Of a stretch of DNA of 36,523 nt, positions 9,249 through 17,049 are shown piece by piece. The notes under the pieces were generated by a model. It saw only the letters and a list, made by a program, of their open reading frames with translations, made no database searches and had not been told where the DNA came from. A program made the translations under genes and the position numbers. The stretch's first letter is position 1. Each line of letters opens with the position of its first letter. Source of the DNA: Candidatus Latescibacterota bacterium (GTDB taxonomy: Bacteria > Latescibacterota > MWCZ01). Where the stretch lies: positions 1 to 36,523 of the forward strand of contig JAKPPK010000175.1 of NCBI GenBank assembly GCA_029547385.1. Reading direction: 5' to 3'.

Positions 9249-9266
9249 CCGTACGGAATCGTACGG
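9249..9266. repeat. Inverted repeat CCGTACG/CGTACGG, operator-like
   Basis: Two seven-base arms are separated by GAAT. Because CGTACG is itself palindromic, the site also reads as a direct repeat of CGTACGG. It could be a protein-binding operator or a small hairpin; there is no T-run, so it is not an intrinsic terminator. Confidence 0.4.
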
Positions 9267-9424
9267 TAAAGAAGTCCGCACACGGGCGTTCGGAACAGCG
9301 AATCGGCCGCATCCGATTAGCACGGGTATGATTGTTGCTATTGGTTGGTTCGGTGGCTTGTCTGCCGGGGAAAAACCCTTGGCGCGTATGCCGCTTTCGT
9401 CACCCGGATTCCCTTGACGGGGTA

Positions 9425-9443
9425 CCCGCGGAAACTCCGCGGG
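9425..9443. other. Perfect GC-rich hairpin (8-bp stem, 3-base loop)
   Basis: CCCGCGGA and TCCGCGGG pair perfectly around AAC. There is no downstream T-run. The 5' arm overlaps a GGGTACCC palindrome (9420-9427). Its role is unknown; it could be part of a structured leader. Confidence 0.4.
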
Positions 9444-9488
9444 CGTTGGCGGTGCGGAACAGGGAACGGGTGGCGGATGACCAATTTG

Positions 9489-9533
9489 CGCCGGTGGACG
9501 GGAGGTGTCCCTCCCTTCCGCCGGCGTTTCATT
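9489..9533 (+). terminator. Two-tier stem-loop with T-rich tail, probable ilvD terminator or leader attenuator
   Basis: The outer arms CGCCGGTGG (9489-9497) and CCGCCGGCG (9518-9526) pair over nine positions with one G-U. A 2x2 internal loop (AC/TT) leads to an inner stem GGGAGG/CCTCCC around TGTC. TTTCATTT follows directly. The shape fits a Rho-independent terminator, although it lies 335 bases after ilvD and 125 bases before the next start, so an attenuator in a leader RNA is an alternative. Confidence 0.5.
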
Positions 9534-9650
9534 TGTGCCGCTGCTCCGGAACAAACTGTGCCTACCCCTCGGTTGCGCTCTAGAGGCCGGATGATTTAGG
9601 TTCAGATTACTTTCCCTCTGCTTCCGGCATTGTTTCCTGTGGAGCTTCCC

Positions 9651-10703
9651 ATGACTTCCCGCGAGCGCCTTCTGACTGCTATCCACAATGATACTCCAGA
9701 TCGTGTCCCGGTCGGCCCTTTTGACCTTGGGCGCCTTCCACGCGATTCTCCGATCGCGCGTGATCTGATACGGACCACTGATCCGTTCATCCAGTGCGGA
9801 TTGGGTGGGGATCCAATCTGGGGAAAAAACTGCCCGACCGAGCGAATTCAGGACGGAAGGGACCGTATCACGATAGTCCACACGCCGCTGGGGGATATGC
9901 GTTCCGTCTGGCGGAGTACCGACGTTGCGTCAGCAACCGTTGAGTACTTCTGCAGCACCCCGGAAGATGCAGAGAAATGGTTGTCGATTCCCTACACTCC
10001 GCCAGAGCCTGATCTTGCGGATTTCTATCGTGTCAAACAGGAAATAGGCGAGGAGGGCCTCGTCCTTGCGGGCATGGGCGACGCGATATGTCTTCCCGCA
10101 TCCCTTTATTCCCCCGAGGACTTCTGTCTCCTCTGGTTGGACGCTCCTGACGTCATGCGCAGGCTTGTGCAGACGGCTGCGAACCGGATCAACGCGTACA
10201 TAGAGCGTGCATGCGCCCAGGGTATGGATGCGTTCAGAATCGTTGGTGGCGAATATGCCAGCGTGCAACTGGGCCCCGAAGCGTTTCAGGAACTGGTGGT
10301 CGAACCAGACAGGGAGCTGTGCGACATCATGCGGCGCCACGGTGCGGTCGCGTACTATCACAACCACGGTCCGGTCACGCGCTTCTACGACCAGTTCGTG
10401 GAAATCGGCATGCACGCCCTCGATCCGATGGAAGCACCTCCCTGGGGGGATTGTAACCTCGAAGAAGCCAAACAGAAACTCGGAGGCAAGGTCTGTCTCG
10501 TCGGCAATCTGGACGACATGGAAATCATGGAATCGCTGGAGTGGAGCGAAATAGAACCTGTCGCTTCGGAACGCCTTCTGCAGGCGGGTCCTGACGGGTT
10601 CGTTCTCGGGGGTACGGCGTCGGGCACGTATGGCGAACACGCGGCGCGGATGTTCATGAAACTCGTTCCGCTCGCCGAAGCCATGGCTTCGCGCTGGAAC
10701 TGA
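9651..10703 (+). CDS. Uroporphyrinogen decarboxylase (URO-D) family protein, not HemE
   Basis: The product has 350 residues from the ATG at 9651 (GGAG six bases upstream; MTSRERLLTAI is the usual opening of this family). The URO-D superfamily covers HemE and corrinoid or other cofactor methyltransferases such as MtaA and CmuA. Here the N-terminal block (DTPDRVPVGPFDLG) and the C-terminal barrel strands (MHALDPMEAP, KVCLVGNLDD, GFVLGGTASGTYG) match the methyltransferase-like branch. HemE's N-terminal substrate-binding signature (RPVWLMRQAGR) is absent. Where MtaA-type enzymes have an HxC zinc-ligand motif, this protein has HNHG, so the metal site, if kept, would differ. The substrate is unknown. 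It is followed after 36 bases by the ceramidase-like gene, so the two are probably cotranscribed. Confidence 0.85.
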   Translation: MTSRERLLTAIHNDTPDRVPVGPFDLGRLPRDSPIARDLIRTTDPFIQCGLGGDPIWGKNCPTERIQDGRDRITIVHTPLGDMRSVWRSTDVASATVEYFCSTPEDAEKWLSIPYTPPEPDLADFYRVKQEIGEEGLVLAGMGDAICLPASLYSPEDFCLLWLDAPDVMRRLVQTAANRINAYIERACAQGMDAFRIVGGEYASVQLGPEAFQELVVEPDRELCDIMRRHGAVAYYHNHGPVTRFYDQFVEIGMHALDPMEAPPWGDCNLEEAKQKLGGKVCLVGNLDDMEIMESLEWSEIEPVASERLLQAGPDGFVLGGTASGTYGEHAARMFMKLVPLAEAMASRWN

Positions 10704-10739
10704 AGGACGCCAAATTCTCGTATTGGAGGGGTTTCTGGA

Positions 10740-12026
10740 ATGGTCAAAGCCGGGTTCGGCCTTATCGAAATCAGTCCGCTCGTCGGCACGCCTGTATCGG
10801 GGTATCTGAACGCGCGCTACGCGAGCGGCGTGCACGATCCTCTCTTCGCACGCGCACTGGCCCTGACCGACGGTCAGACGTCAGCGCTCTTAATCTCGTT
10901 TGATCTTATCGGGCTTGCGGATGCAGACGTCGCTGCCATACGAAAGGCCGTTGCGGAGCGTGTCCCCGTTGACGAGCAACATATCATCCTGTTTTGCACG
11001 CATACTCACACAGGTCCCGCACTGGTGGACTCTTTTGAGACACCCAGGAGTGACGAGTACGCGCGCTCTATCCCGGAAAAAACCGCAAGGGCGGCGGAGA
11101 CTGCATGGTATGACCTTGCCGAAGCCGGGGTGTCCTTCGCTCAGAGAGAGGTGCCCGGAGTTGCGTTTCAGCGCCGATACCTCATGAAAGATGGGACCGT
11201 TCGGACGAACCCCGGGAAGATGAACCCCGACATCGTAGGTCCCCAGCGTCGGATTCGGACACCGGTAACCCTGATAGGCTTTGAACGTGACAAAACACGA
11301 CTGCCGATCGTGGTTGCCAGTTTTCCGTGCCACGCAGACGTGGTCGGGGGGACGGAAGTGTCCGCCGATTATCCCGGGCGGGTGTGTGATCACATTACGC
11401 ACGAATTCCCGGGGCATCCGGAGACGCTGTTCCTGCGTGCTCCCGCAGGGGATATCAACCACCTGAACGTGTTCGACGCGTCTCCTCAGAGCGGGTACGA
11501 GTATGCAAAACACATGGCGAGAGCGATCACCGAGCAGGCCGTTCAGGCATGGCGCGTGCGTGTTTCAACTCCCGGCCCTCTGGCAATCGCGTGCGCTTCC
11601 GTCACCCTGGAACGCCGTTCCGTGGAACAAAGCGAACTCGCTTCTGCCCGCAGCGTGTTTGCACAATCCAAGATGCTTTCGCCGTTGCCGATCGATGCAG
11701 TCTGGGCGCGCGAGAAGCTTCTTCTTGCGGAAATGCCAGAACAAATCCGCGTAGAGGTGAACGGAATCCGAATCGGCGGGGTGAGAATACTGGGCGTGCC
11801 GGGAGAGTTGTTTTCGGAACTGGGGGACGCGATCATCGCTCGCTCTCCTGCCTCAAACACACTCGTGGCAGACTGCTGCGGGGGAAAACTCGGGTACCTC
11901 CCGACGAGAGAGGCGTACAGTCAGAACGGGTACGAGGAACGTCCCGCACGATCGAGCCCTTGCGCACCGGGTTCGGGGGAGGCGGTCGTCGAGGCTGCTC
12001 TGAGTCTTGCGGCCGAACTCGCGTGA
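10740..12026 (+). CDS. Neutral/alkaline non-lysosomal ceramidase N-terminal-domain-like protein
   Basis: The 428-residue product has an excellent ribosome site (GGAGGGG) eight bases before the ATG. Neutral ceramidases hydrolyse the amide bond of ceramide with a zinc ion. The protein shows the family's opening (MVKAGFGLIEISPLVGTPVSGYLNARYASGVHDPLFARALAL), the zinc-binding THTHTGP motif, the FPCHADV and SADYPG segments and GVPGELFSELG. It is much shorter than classic neutral ceramidases (about 670 aa) and lacks the C-terminal immunoglobulin-like domain. It also has no signal peptide, so it would be cytoplasmic. Many bacterial proteins in this family have unproven substrates, so true ceramide hydrolysis is uncertain. 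It follows the URO-D family gene and converges on the M55 gene (25 bases between stops). Confidence 0.85.
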   Translation: MVKAGFGLIEISPLVGTPVSGYLNARYASGVHDPLFARALALTDGQTSALLISFDLIGLADADVAAIRKAVAERVPVDEQHIILFCTHTHTGPALVDSFETPRSDEYARSIPEKTARAAETAWYDLAEAGVSFAQREVPGVAFQRRYLMKDGTVRTNPGKMNPDIVGPQRRIRTPVTLIGFERDKTRLPIVVASFPCHADVVGGTEVSADYPGRVCDHITHEFPGHPETLFLRAPAGDINHLNVFDASPQSGYEYAKHMARAITEQAVQAWRVRVSTPGPLAIACASVTLERRSVEQSELASARSVFAQSKMLSPLPIDAVWAREKLLLAEMPEQIRVEVNGIRIGGVRILGVPGELFSELGDAIIARSPASNTLVADCCGGKLGYLPTREAYSQNGYEERPARSSPCAPGSGEAVVEAALSLAAELA

Positions 12027-12051
12027 ACCGACGGTGTTTTGTTGCTGAAAC

Positions 12052-12828
12052 TCACATGCGGTAAATGTCCAGCGCGGAGGGTACCACACGTCGAACGGTC
12101 ACTTCGTCAACGCGTTCAGCCCCTGTTTGGACGCATCCGTCCGCCAGAGAGGTTTTTGTGAAGCGAACCCGGATTTCCACGGGAACCTCCACTCTGCAAG
12201 GTGCCGTGCGGATTGCGCCGCGGGCGGATTCCCGAGCAGCTTCGTAAATCGCTTTGTCTGCTTCAGCACGTGACAGACAGAGCGCACGCGTCGGAGAGCA
12301 CCCCTGCTTCACGGCGACGGTCTGCACTTCCCCGCACAATGCTCGTACCTCGGCACACGCCGCTCGATCGCCACTGAGGAAGATGACCGGCAGGTTGTAA
12401 TGCCCCGCAAAAATCGCGAATTGCCCGATCTCGCCAATCTCACGCCCGTTTGCCCAAAGACCCAGTACGTCCGTCCACGACTGTGTGTGGGGCCAGACTG
12501 CGTCGGGCGTACCCGCCATGGAATGCTGCCCTACAAACCCTACGGCGTCGAATGAGTCGTCCAGGAACGGGATTGGATCGCCGCCGCGGCCACAGATGTA
12601 TTCGGCTCCCGCGGGCAATTCGTCGTAAAGGAAGTTGTCTCCGCCGCCGTGTCCATCCAGCACAACTACTCGCGTTGCTCCGCCCGCTTTCAAACCTTCC
12701 ACCGCCGCCGCCACGTCGCGAGTCAACATGCGCCTTCCGAACTCGTACCTTTCCTGGCCCGGTTCAATCTCGGACCGCATAGTAACGCCGGACGCGCCTT
12801 CCATGTCTGTGCAAAGGTATATCTTCAC
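12052..12828 (-). CDS. M55 family D-aminopeptidase (DppA-like)
   Basis: The product has 258 residues and starts with GTG at 12828, supported by GGGAG seven bases upstream. M55 (DppA) enzymes are zinc-dependent decameric D-aminopeptidases that release N-terminal D-residues such as D-Ala from peptides. The metal and active-site motifs are visible in order: TDMEGASGV at the N-terminus, VLDGHGGGDN, GFVGQHSMAG, and the catalytic-nucleophile-containing AIFAGHYNLPVIFLSGD region. Length is normal (about 270). There is no signal peptide, so it is cytoplasmic. It follows the S9 peptidase gene by 20 bases on the same strand, and the two probably form a peptide-scavenging operon. D-aminopeptidase activity could recycle peptidoglycan-derived peptides; this is inference from the family. 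Confidence 0.9.
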   Translation of the reverse strand: MKIYLCTDMEGASGVTMRSEIEPGQERYEFGRRMLTRDVAAAVEGLKAGGATRVVVLDGHGGGDNFLYDELPAGAEYICGRGGDPIPFLDDSFDAVGFVGQHSMAGTPDAVWPHTQSWTDVLGLWANGREIGEIGQFAIFAGHYNLPVIFLSGDRAACAEVRALCGEVQTVAVKQGCSPTRALCLSRAEADKAIYEAARESARGAIRTAPCRVEVPVEIRVRFTKTSLADGCVQTGAERVDEVTVRRVVPSALDIYRM

Positions 12829-12848
12829 GCCTTTTCTCCCTCAAAACG

Positions 12849-14858
12849 TCATTGCTTCAGGTATTTGTCGAACCAGCCAAGAATGCTCTTCAATCGCTCG
12901 ATTCGGCGATCCGTTCGCCCATTGCGGCTCATTCCATGGAACTCATCAGGAAAACGGATCATGGCAGTTTCGACGCCCAGTCGCTTGAGGGCCGTGAACA
13001 CCTGCTCGCCCTGTTCGATGGCGCACCTCAGGTCATTTTCGTTGTGGATGACCAGCGTCGGCGTTGTGGCGTTCCCGAGGTACTTCATGGGTGACTGCCT
13101 CCAGTAATTCTCCACACTATCCCACGGGGGGCGACCACCCATTTCCCTCTCGAAGCTCCAGTTGAAATCGCTCGTTCCATACATGCTGATCATGTTGCTT
13201 ACGCTTCGCTGGGTAACCGCGGCTTTGAATCGGTGTGTGTGACCGATGATCCAGTTCGTCATGAAACCACCGTAGCTGCCGCCGGTTACTCCGAGCCTTG
13301 CGGAGTCAACGTAAGGCTGCTGTGCAACGAAATCCGTCCATTTCATGAGGTCCCGGTAATCGGCACCACCCCAGTCATTCTCGATTGCACGGGCATGCGC
13401 TTCGCCGTAGCCCTGGCTGCCGCGTGGATTACAGAAAAAGACGATGTAGTTGTTGGCCGCGAGAAAATGGAACTCGTGCATGAAGAACCAGCCGTACTGC
13501 AGATGCGGACCGCCGTGAATCTCGAGAATGGCCGGGTATCTCTTTCTCGGGTCGAAATCCGGCGGTTTGGCGATCCAACCCTGTACGTTATGGCCATCGG
13601 CGCCTTTGAACCATACTTCCTCAATGGTTCCCCACGCGATTTTCTGGAGAAGTGCTGAATTCTCCGCCGTGAGCTGGCGCTCCGACCCTGTGCGAAGGTT
13701 CCGGACTTTCACCTGACCCGGCTCAACGTGATTGGCAAAGAAGAACGCCAGGCGCTTGAACCCCGCATCAAAAGAAAAAGCACCTACCACACCCGTTTCC
13801 GCAACGACGGTTTCGAAGTTGCTCCCGTCGATGCCGATACGGCAGAGGTTCGTGCACCCGTGGCGGGCGACCTGAAAGTAGATCGCCGCCGAATCAGGAG
13901 ACCATACAGGAGGCATCATCACCGCGCCGCCGAGGTCGTTTATTGTCCACCCCGGGACGTCCACGTCATACTCTCCTGTGAGGTTCCTGGGTGGAGCCGA
14001 TCCATCACTCGGGACCACCCATAACTTGCCGTTCTGTCCCCAGGCGCCCCTGCCCTCGGTTCCGAAATACGCGATCCAACGTCCGTCAGGCGAGAACACC
14101 GGATGGCTTTTCGCCCCGATGGGCGTATCGATTCTCCGTTCAGCGCCGCCTCGTGCCGGCATGACGAACAGGTCCACTGCCTCCGGATCGAGGTCGGGGT
14201 CATGGCTCCGGTTGGAAAGGAACGCCACCCGTTCTCCGTCCGTCGAGACGCTGGGATAGACCTCGTCAGCGATTTCTCCATGCGTCAGCTGGCGGGCTTT
14301 CCCAGTCTTTGTGTTCAGCGACCACACATGCCAGCGTTCTTTGGGAAGAAATCCGTGGCCATCTTCGCGGAAGAACACGCGTTCGATCTTCCTTGAGACG
14401 ACGCCCAGCTTTTTCGCTGTCTCATCTTTCTCGCGTTCGAGGACTTCGTGGTCGGTTTTGCGGAATGCGAAATACACCGTCTTGTTATCGTTTGCCCAGA
14501 CAAAGTCGCCGAACTCGCCGCGAAGATCCACGACCTTTTTCGCTTCTCCGCCCCCGACGGGGATCACATGCAAGTGCGGATTCTGCGCACCACCGCGGTT
14601 TGACAGGAACGCAATTCGCGATCCGTCCGGGGACCACCGGGGACTGGAATCGATCTGGTCGCCCTGAGTGAACTGCACGGGGTTGCCGCCACGGACCGGG
14701 ACCATCCAGAGATTCGCGAACTTCTTTTCCGTTTTGCGCTCGACCCGGTTGAGAACGTAGATAACGGAACTGCCGTCGGGGCTGATCCGGCAGTCACTGA
14801 TGAGCCTGAAGCGGTACAAATCTTCCGCTTCCATTCTGCGTTTGTTGCTTGCAGCCAT
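12849..14858 (-). CDS. S9 family prolyl oligopeptidase / acylaminoacyl-peptidase
   Basis: The product has 669 residues, with GGGAGG four bases before the ATG. The architecture is that of S9C acylaminoacyl-peptidases. An N-terminal WD40/PD40 beta-propeller covers residues about 1-400 with repeated SPDGSxIAFLSNR units (SPRWSPDGSRIAFLSNRGG, GERVAFLSNRSHD, FSPDGRWIAYFG). A C-terminal alpha/beta-hydrolase domain follows. The catalytic triad is visible: Ser in TGGSYGGFM, Asp in HNENDLRC, and His in EFHGMSRNGR near the C-terminus. There is no signal peptide, so it should act on short or N-blocked peptides in the cytoplasm. It is first gene of the pair with the M55 D-aminopeptidase. It lies downstream of pckA on the same strand, but a clear terminator separates them. 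Confidence 0.95.
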   Translation of the reverse strand: MAASNKRRMEAEDLYRFRLISDCRISPDGSSVIYVLNRVERKTEKKFANLWMVPVRGGNPVQFTQGDQIDSSPRWSPDGSRIAFLSNRGGAQNPHLHVIPVGGGEAKKVVDLRGEFGDFVWANDNKTVYFAFRKTDHEVLEREKDETAKKLGVVSRKIERVFFREDGHGFLPKERWHVWSLNTKTGKARQLTHGEIADEVYPSVSTDGERVAFLSNRSHDPDLDPEAVDLFVMPARGGAERRIDTPIGAKSHPVFSPDGRWIAYFGTEGRGAWGQNGKLWVVPSDGSAPPRNLTGEYDVDVPGWTINDLGGAVMMPPVWSPDSAAIYFQVARHGCTNLCRIGIDGSNFETVVAETGVVGAFSFDAGFKRLAFFFANHVEPGQVKVRNLRTGSERQLTAENSALLQKIAWGTIEEVWFKGADGHNVQGWIAKPPDFDPRKRYPAILEIHGGPHLQYGWFFMHEFHFLAANNYIVFFCNPRGSQGYGEAHARAIENDWGGADYRDLMKWTDFVAQQPYVDSARLGVTGGSYGGFMTNWIIGHTHRFKAAVTQRSVSNMISMYGTSDFNWSFEREMGGRPPWDSVENYWRQSPMKYLGNATTPTLVIHNENDLRCAIEQGEQVFTALKRLGVETAMIRFPDEFHGMSRNGRTDRRIERLKSILGWFDKYLKQ

Positions 14859-14894
14859 GATTCCTCCCGGGCGGTCCAGCGGGAACCCCGACGA

Positions 14895-14936
14895 AACGAA
14901 AAACGACAGGGGCTGGCGCTCTCGCTTACCAACCCC
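14895..14936 (-). terminator. Rho-independent terminator of pckA
   Basis: On the minus strand GGGGTTGG pairs with CCAGCCCC (one G-U), with an inner GC-GAGA-GC mini-stem in the loop. TGTCGTTTTTCGTTT follows. It starts about 25 bases after the pckA stop codon and ends before the S9 peptidase Shine-Dalgarno. Confidence 0.7.
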
Positions 14937-14960
14937 TCCGTTGCCCAGTCAGGGAAAGTG

Positions 14961-16559
14961 TCAACCCGCCTTGGGTCCCGATTCTGTGACTTCTCGCGGA
15001 GCCATTCCTTCGTATTGTTTGAAGTTCTCCGAGAAGCGAGCCGCGAGTTCTTTCGCCTGTCGGTCATACGCTTCTTTGTCGGCCCACGTATTGCGCGGTT
15101 GCAACACATCCGAGGGGACGCCTTCGCATGACTCAGGGACAAGGAACCCGAAAAACGGGTCCGGTTTCGTCGCGACGCCGTCCAGCTTGCCTGAAAGGGC
15201 GGCGCGGATCAGCGCACGGGTGGTCTGGATCTTCATTCGTGACCCTACGCCGAACGGTCCGCCGCTCCACCCCGTGTTCACAAGCCAGCATTTGGTCTTG
15301 TGTTCGCGGACCTTTTTTCCGAGCAGGTCCGCATACCGTGTCGGCGGCAGCGCGAGGAAAGGAGCGCCAAAGCAGGTGCTGAAGGTTGCCTGGGGCTCGT
15401 TTCCCATATCCTTTTCCGTTCCGGCAACCTTGGCAGTGTATCCCGAAAGGAAGTAGTACCCTGCCTGATCCGCGGTCAACGCGGCAATAGGAGGCATTAC
15501 GCCGAAGGCGTCGCACGTCAGCATCAGGATGTTTTTCGGATGATCACCGACACTTGGGACAACGGCGCCCGGAATGTGACTCAAGGGGTACGCACCGCGC
15601 GTGTTCTCAGTAAGCCCATCGTCATCCAGATTGAGACGACGGGTGTTTGCATCCATCATGACGTTTTCGAGAATTGTGCCAAACTTTCGTGTTGTTTCGT
15701 AGATGTCAGGTTCCGCCTCGGCCGAAAGGCGGATCATTTTTGCGTAGCAGCCGCCTTCAAAATTGAAAATGCCGTGGTCGCTCCACCCGTGCTCGTCGTC
15801 CCCGATCAGGTTGCGACCTTTGTCAGCCGAAAGTGTGGTTTTTCCGGTACCGGAAAGACCGAAAAAGATGGCAGTGTCTCCGTCCGGACCGACGTTGGCT
15901 GAACAATGCATAGATAACACGTCGCCGCGAGGCAGCAGGTAATTCAGGAACGTGAATACCGATTTCTTGATCTCCCCGGCATAGGCGGTTCCGCCGATAA
16001 TAACGAGGCGTTTTCCGAAGTTCACGAGAATGAACACTTCAGAGCGCGTTCCGTCGACTTCCGGTATCGCGTGAAAACGCGGAGCTGCGATGACCGTAAA
16101 CTGTGGTACATGGGTGCGCAATTCCTCGCGAGGAAGCTGGATAAACATGTTGCGTGCAAAAAGGTTCTGCCACGCGTCCTCCGTAATAATGCGAATTGGA
16201 ATCCGGTAACGAGGATCGGCCCCAACCGCGCAATCCTGGACGAAGACGTCCCGACCTTCCATGTATGCAAGGAGACGGCGGTACATTCCGTGAAATTTCT
16301 TCTCTTCGTAGGGTTGATTGACCTTGCCCCACCAGATTTCTGATTCTGTGGATTCCTCTTGCACAACGAACTTGTCGTTCGGTGAGCGCCCGGTATGGTG
16401 TCCCGTTTTTACCACCAGGGGCCCGAGATGGGCGAGTTGTCCTTCTCTCCGTCTGATGGCTTCCTCGTAAAGCAATGACGTCGAAAGATTCCAGTGGACC
16501 GTCCCAAGGTTCGTGAAACCGTGCTGATCCAGTTGATACTCGGGAACAACCCCTACCAT
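14961..16559 (-). CDS. pckA: Phosphoenolpyruvate carboxykinase (ATP)
   Basis: PckA converts oxaloacetate plus ATP to phosphoenolpyruvate, CO2 and ADP, the entry step of gluconeogenesis, in the cytoplasm. The 532-residue length is typical of the ATP-dependent class. The family motifs are clear: HHTGRSPNDKFVV near the N-terminus, the kinase P-loop GLSGTGKTTLS, the metal-binding IGDDEHGWSD, and NTGWSGGPFGVGSRM near the end. The listed ORF runs back to 16970, but the extra 137 codons look non-coding. MVGVVPEYQLDQHGFTNLGTVHWN fits the family start and has AGGAGA seven bases upstream, so 16559 is chosen. The gene is flanked by its own candidate promoter and terminator and looks monocistronic. Divergent from the TPR operon. 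Confidence 0.97.
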   Translation of the reverse strand: MVGVVPEYQLDQHGFTNLGTVHWNLSTSLLYEEAIRRREGQLAHLGPLVVKTGHHTGRSPNDKFVVQEESTESEIWWGKVNQPYEEKKFHGMYRRLLAYMEGRDVFVQDCAVGADPRYRIPIRIITEDAWQNLFARNMFIQLPREELRTHVPQFTVIAAPRFHAIPEVDGTRSEVFILVNFGKRLVIIGGTAYAGEIKKSVFTFLNYLLPRGDVLSMHCSANVGPDGDTAIFFGLSGTGKTTLSADKGRNLIGDDEHGWSDHGIFNFEGGCYAKMIRLSAEAEPDIYETTRKFGTILENVMMDANTRRLNLDDDGLTENTRGAYPLSHIPGAVVPSVGDHPKNILMLTCDAFGVMPPIAALTADQAGYYFLSGYTAKVAGTEKDMGNEPQATFSTCFGAPFLALPPTRYADLLGKKVREHKTKCWLVNTGWSGGPFGVGSRMKIQTTRALIRAALSGKLDGVATKPDPFFGFLVPESCEGVPSDVLQPRNTWADKEAYDRQAKELAARFSENFKQYEGMAPREVTESGPKAG

Positions 16560-16696
16560 TTTCCGTTCTCCTTTTCCCTGTGGCGCGGTCGGCGTGATTC
16601 TGTGCTGCGCTGCTTTTCTGGTGCAACCGGACCGATGCATCGCGTTCGCCTGCATGCGACGATCCCGGCGCCCCTGTCTGGAAAAACAGCGGGGAA

Positions 16697-16725
16697 AATA
16701 TACCGAAGGCGCAGGGCGTGGCCAA
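16697..16725 (-). promoter_or_regulatory. Candidate pckA promoter
   Basis: On the minus strand TTGGCC (16720-16725) and TATATT (16697-16702) are separated by 17 bases, giving a 5' UTR of about 130 bases. The -10 matches the consensus at five of six positions. This is one of the best sigma70-type matches in the window. Confidence 0.5.
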
Positions 16726-16976
16726 CTCATAGCCCCATTCTGACACGCGTTTGCCTGTTCTCCCGCGGGCGATCGGGCACCCGCGAAATCAGGTGTGTCT
16801 CTCTCCTTCCGTGGAATATCGGCGTTGCTCTCGAACAGATTTCCGGCCTCAGAGTGGGATCTGAAATGCTGTCCCCTGCGTATGCACAGTCGGAACTGCT
16901 GTTCTTGCCTTCCGTTATGCCTGGTTGCACTCAGTGTACGCATGGCACAATGGCGTTGATGCAAACGCATGATAAC

Positions 16977-17005
16977 TTGGATTTTAGCGCCACGCAGGGT
17001 ACATT
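16977..17005 (+). promoter_or_regulatory. Candidate promoter of the TPR/Crp/sigma54-activator operon
   Basis: TTGGAT (16977-16982) and TACATT (17000-17005) are 17 bases apart, about 45 bases before the ATG at 17050. A further CATAAT (17012-17017) is close by. No -24/-12 sigma54 promoter (GG-N10-GC) was identified with confidence. Confidence 0.35.
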
Positions 17006-17049
17006 ATCTGCCATAATGGCCGCCCGTGAGAACGTTCGAAGGAGGTACG

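Larger units (their letters stand above)
9155..9650. other. Long non-coding interval with several strong hairpins between ilvD and the URO-D family gene
   Basis: These 496 bases have no convincing gene; the track ORFs here are short and low-complexity. The interval contains an inverted repeat CCGTACG-GAAT-CGTACGG (9249-9266), a hairpin CCCGCGGA-AAC-TCCGCGGG (9425-9443), and a two-tier stem-loop (9489-9526) listed separately. I compared it by eye with cobalamin, TPP, SAM, glycine, c-di-GMP and THF riboswitch core motifs and saw no match. The GTGGAGC Shine-Dalgarno of the downstream gene is near its end. Confidence 0.6.
16560..17049. other. Divergent intergenic region between pckA and the TPR operon
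   Basis: There is no convincing gene in these 490 bases. The in-frame upstream extension of pckA across most of the region lacks coding character. The region holds a strong candidate pckA promoter (minus) and a weaker candidate for the TPR operon (plus), both listed. Otherwise I see nothing I can name. Confidence 0.6.

Noticed and set aside
9155-9650. Cobalamin or other known riboswitch
   Set aside because: The hairpins are real, but the conserved core motifs of cobalamin, TPP, SAM, glycine and c-di-GMP classes were not found by eye.
9651-10703. True uroporphyrinogen decarboxylase (HemE)
   Set aside because: The HemE signature RPVWLMRQAGR is missing, and the sequence looks like the methyltransferase-type branch.
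16560-16970. N-terminal extension of pckA to 16970
   Set aside because: The family begins at MVGVVPEYQL, which has a good Shine-Dalgarno; the extra 137 codons are low-complexity, and a candidate promoter lies inside them.
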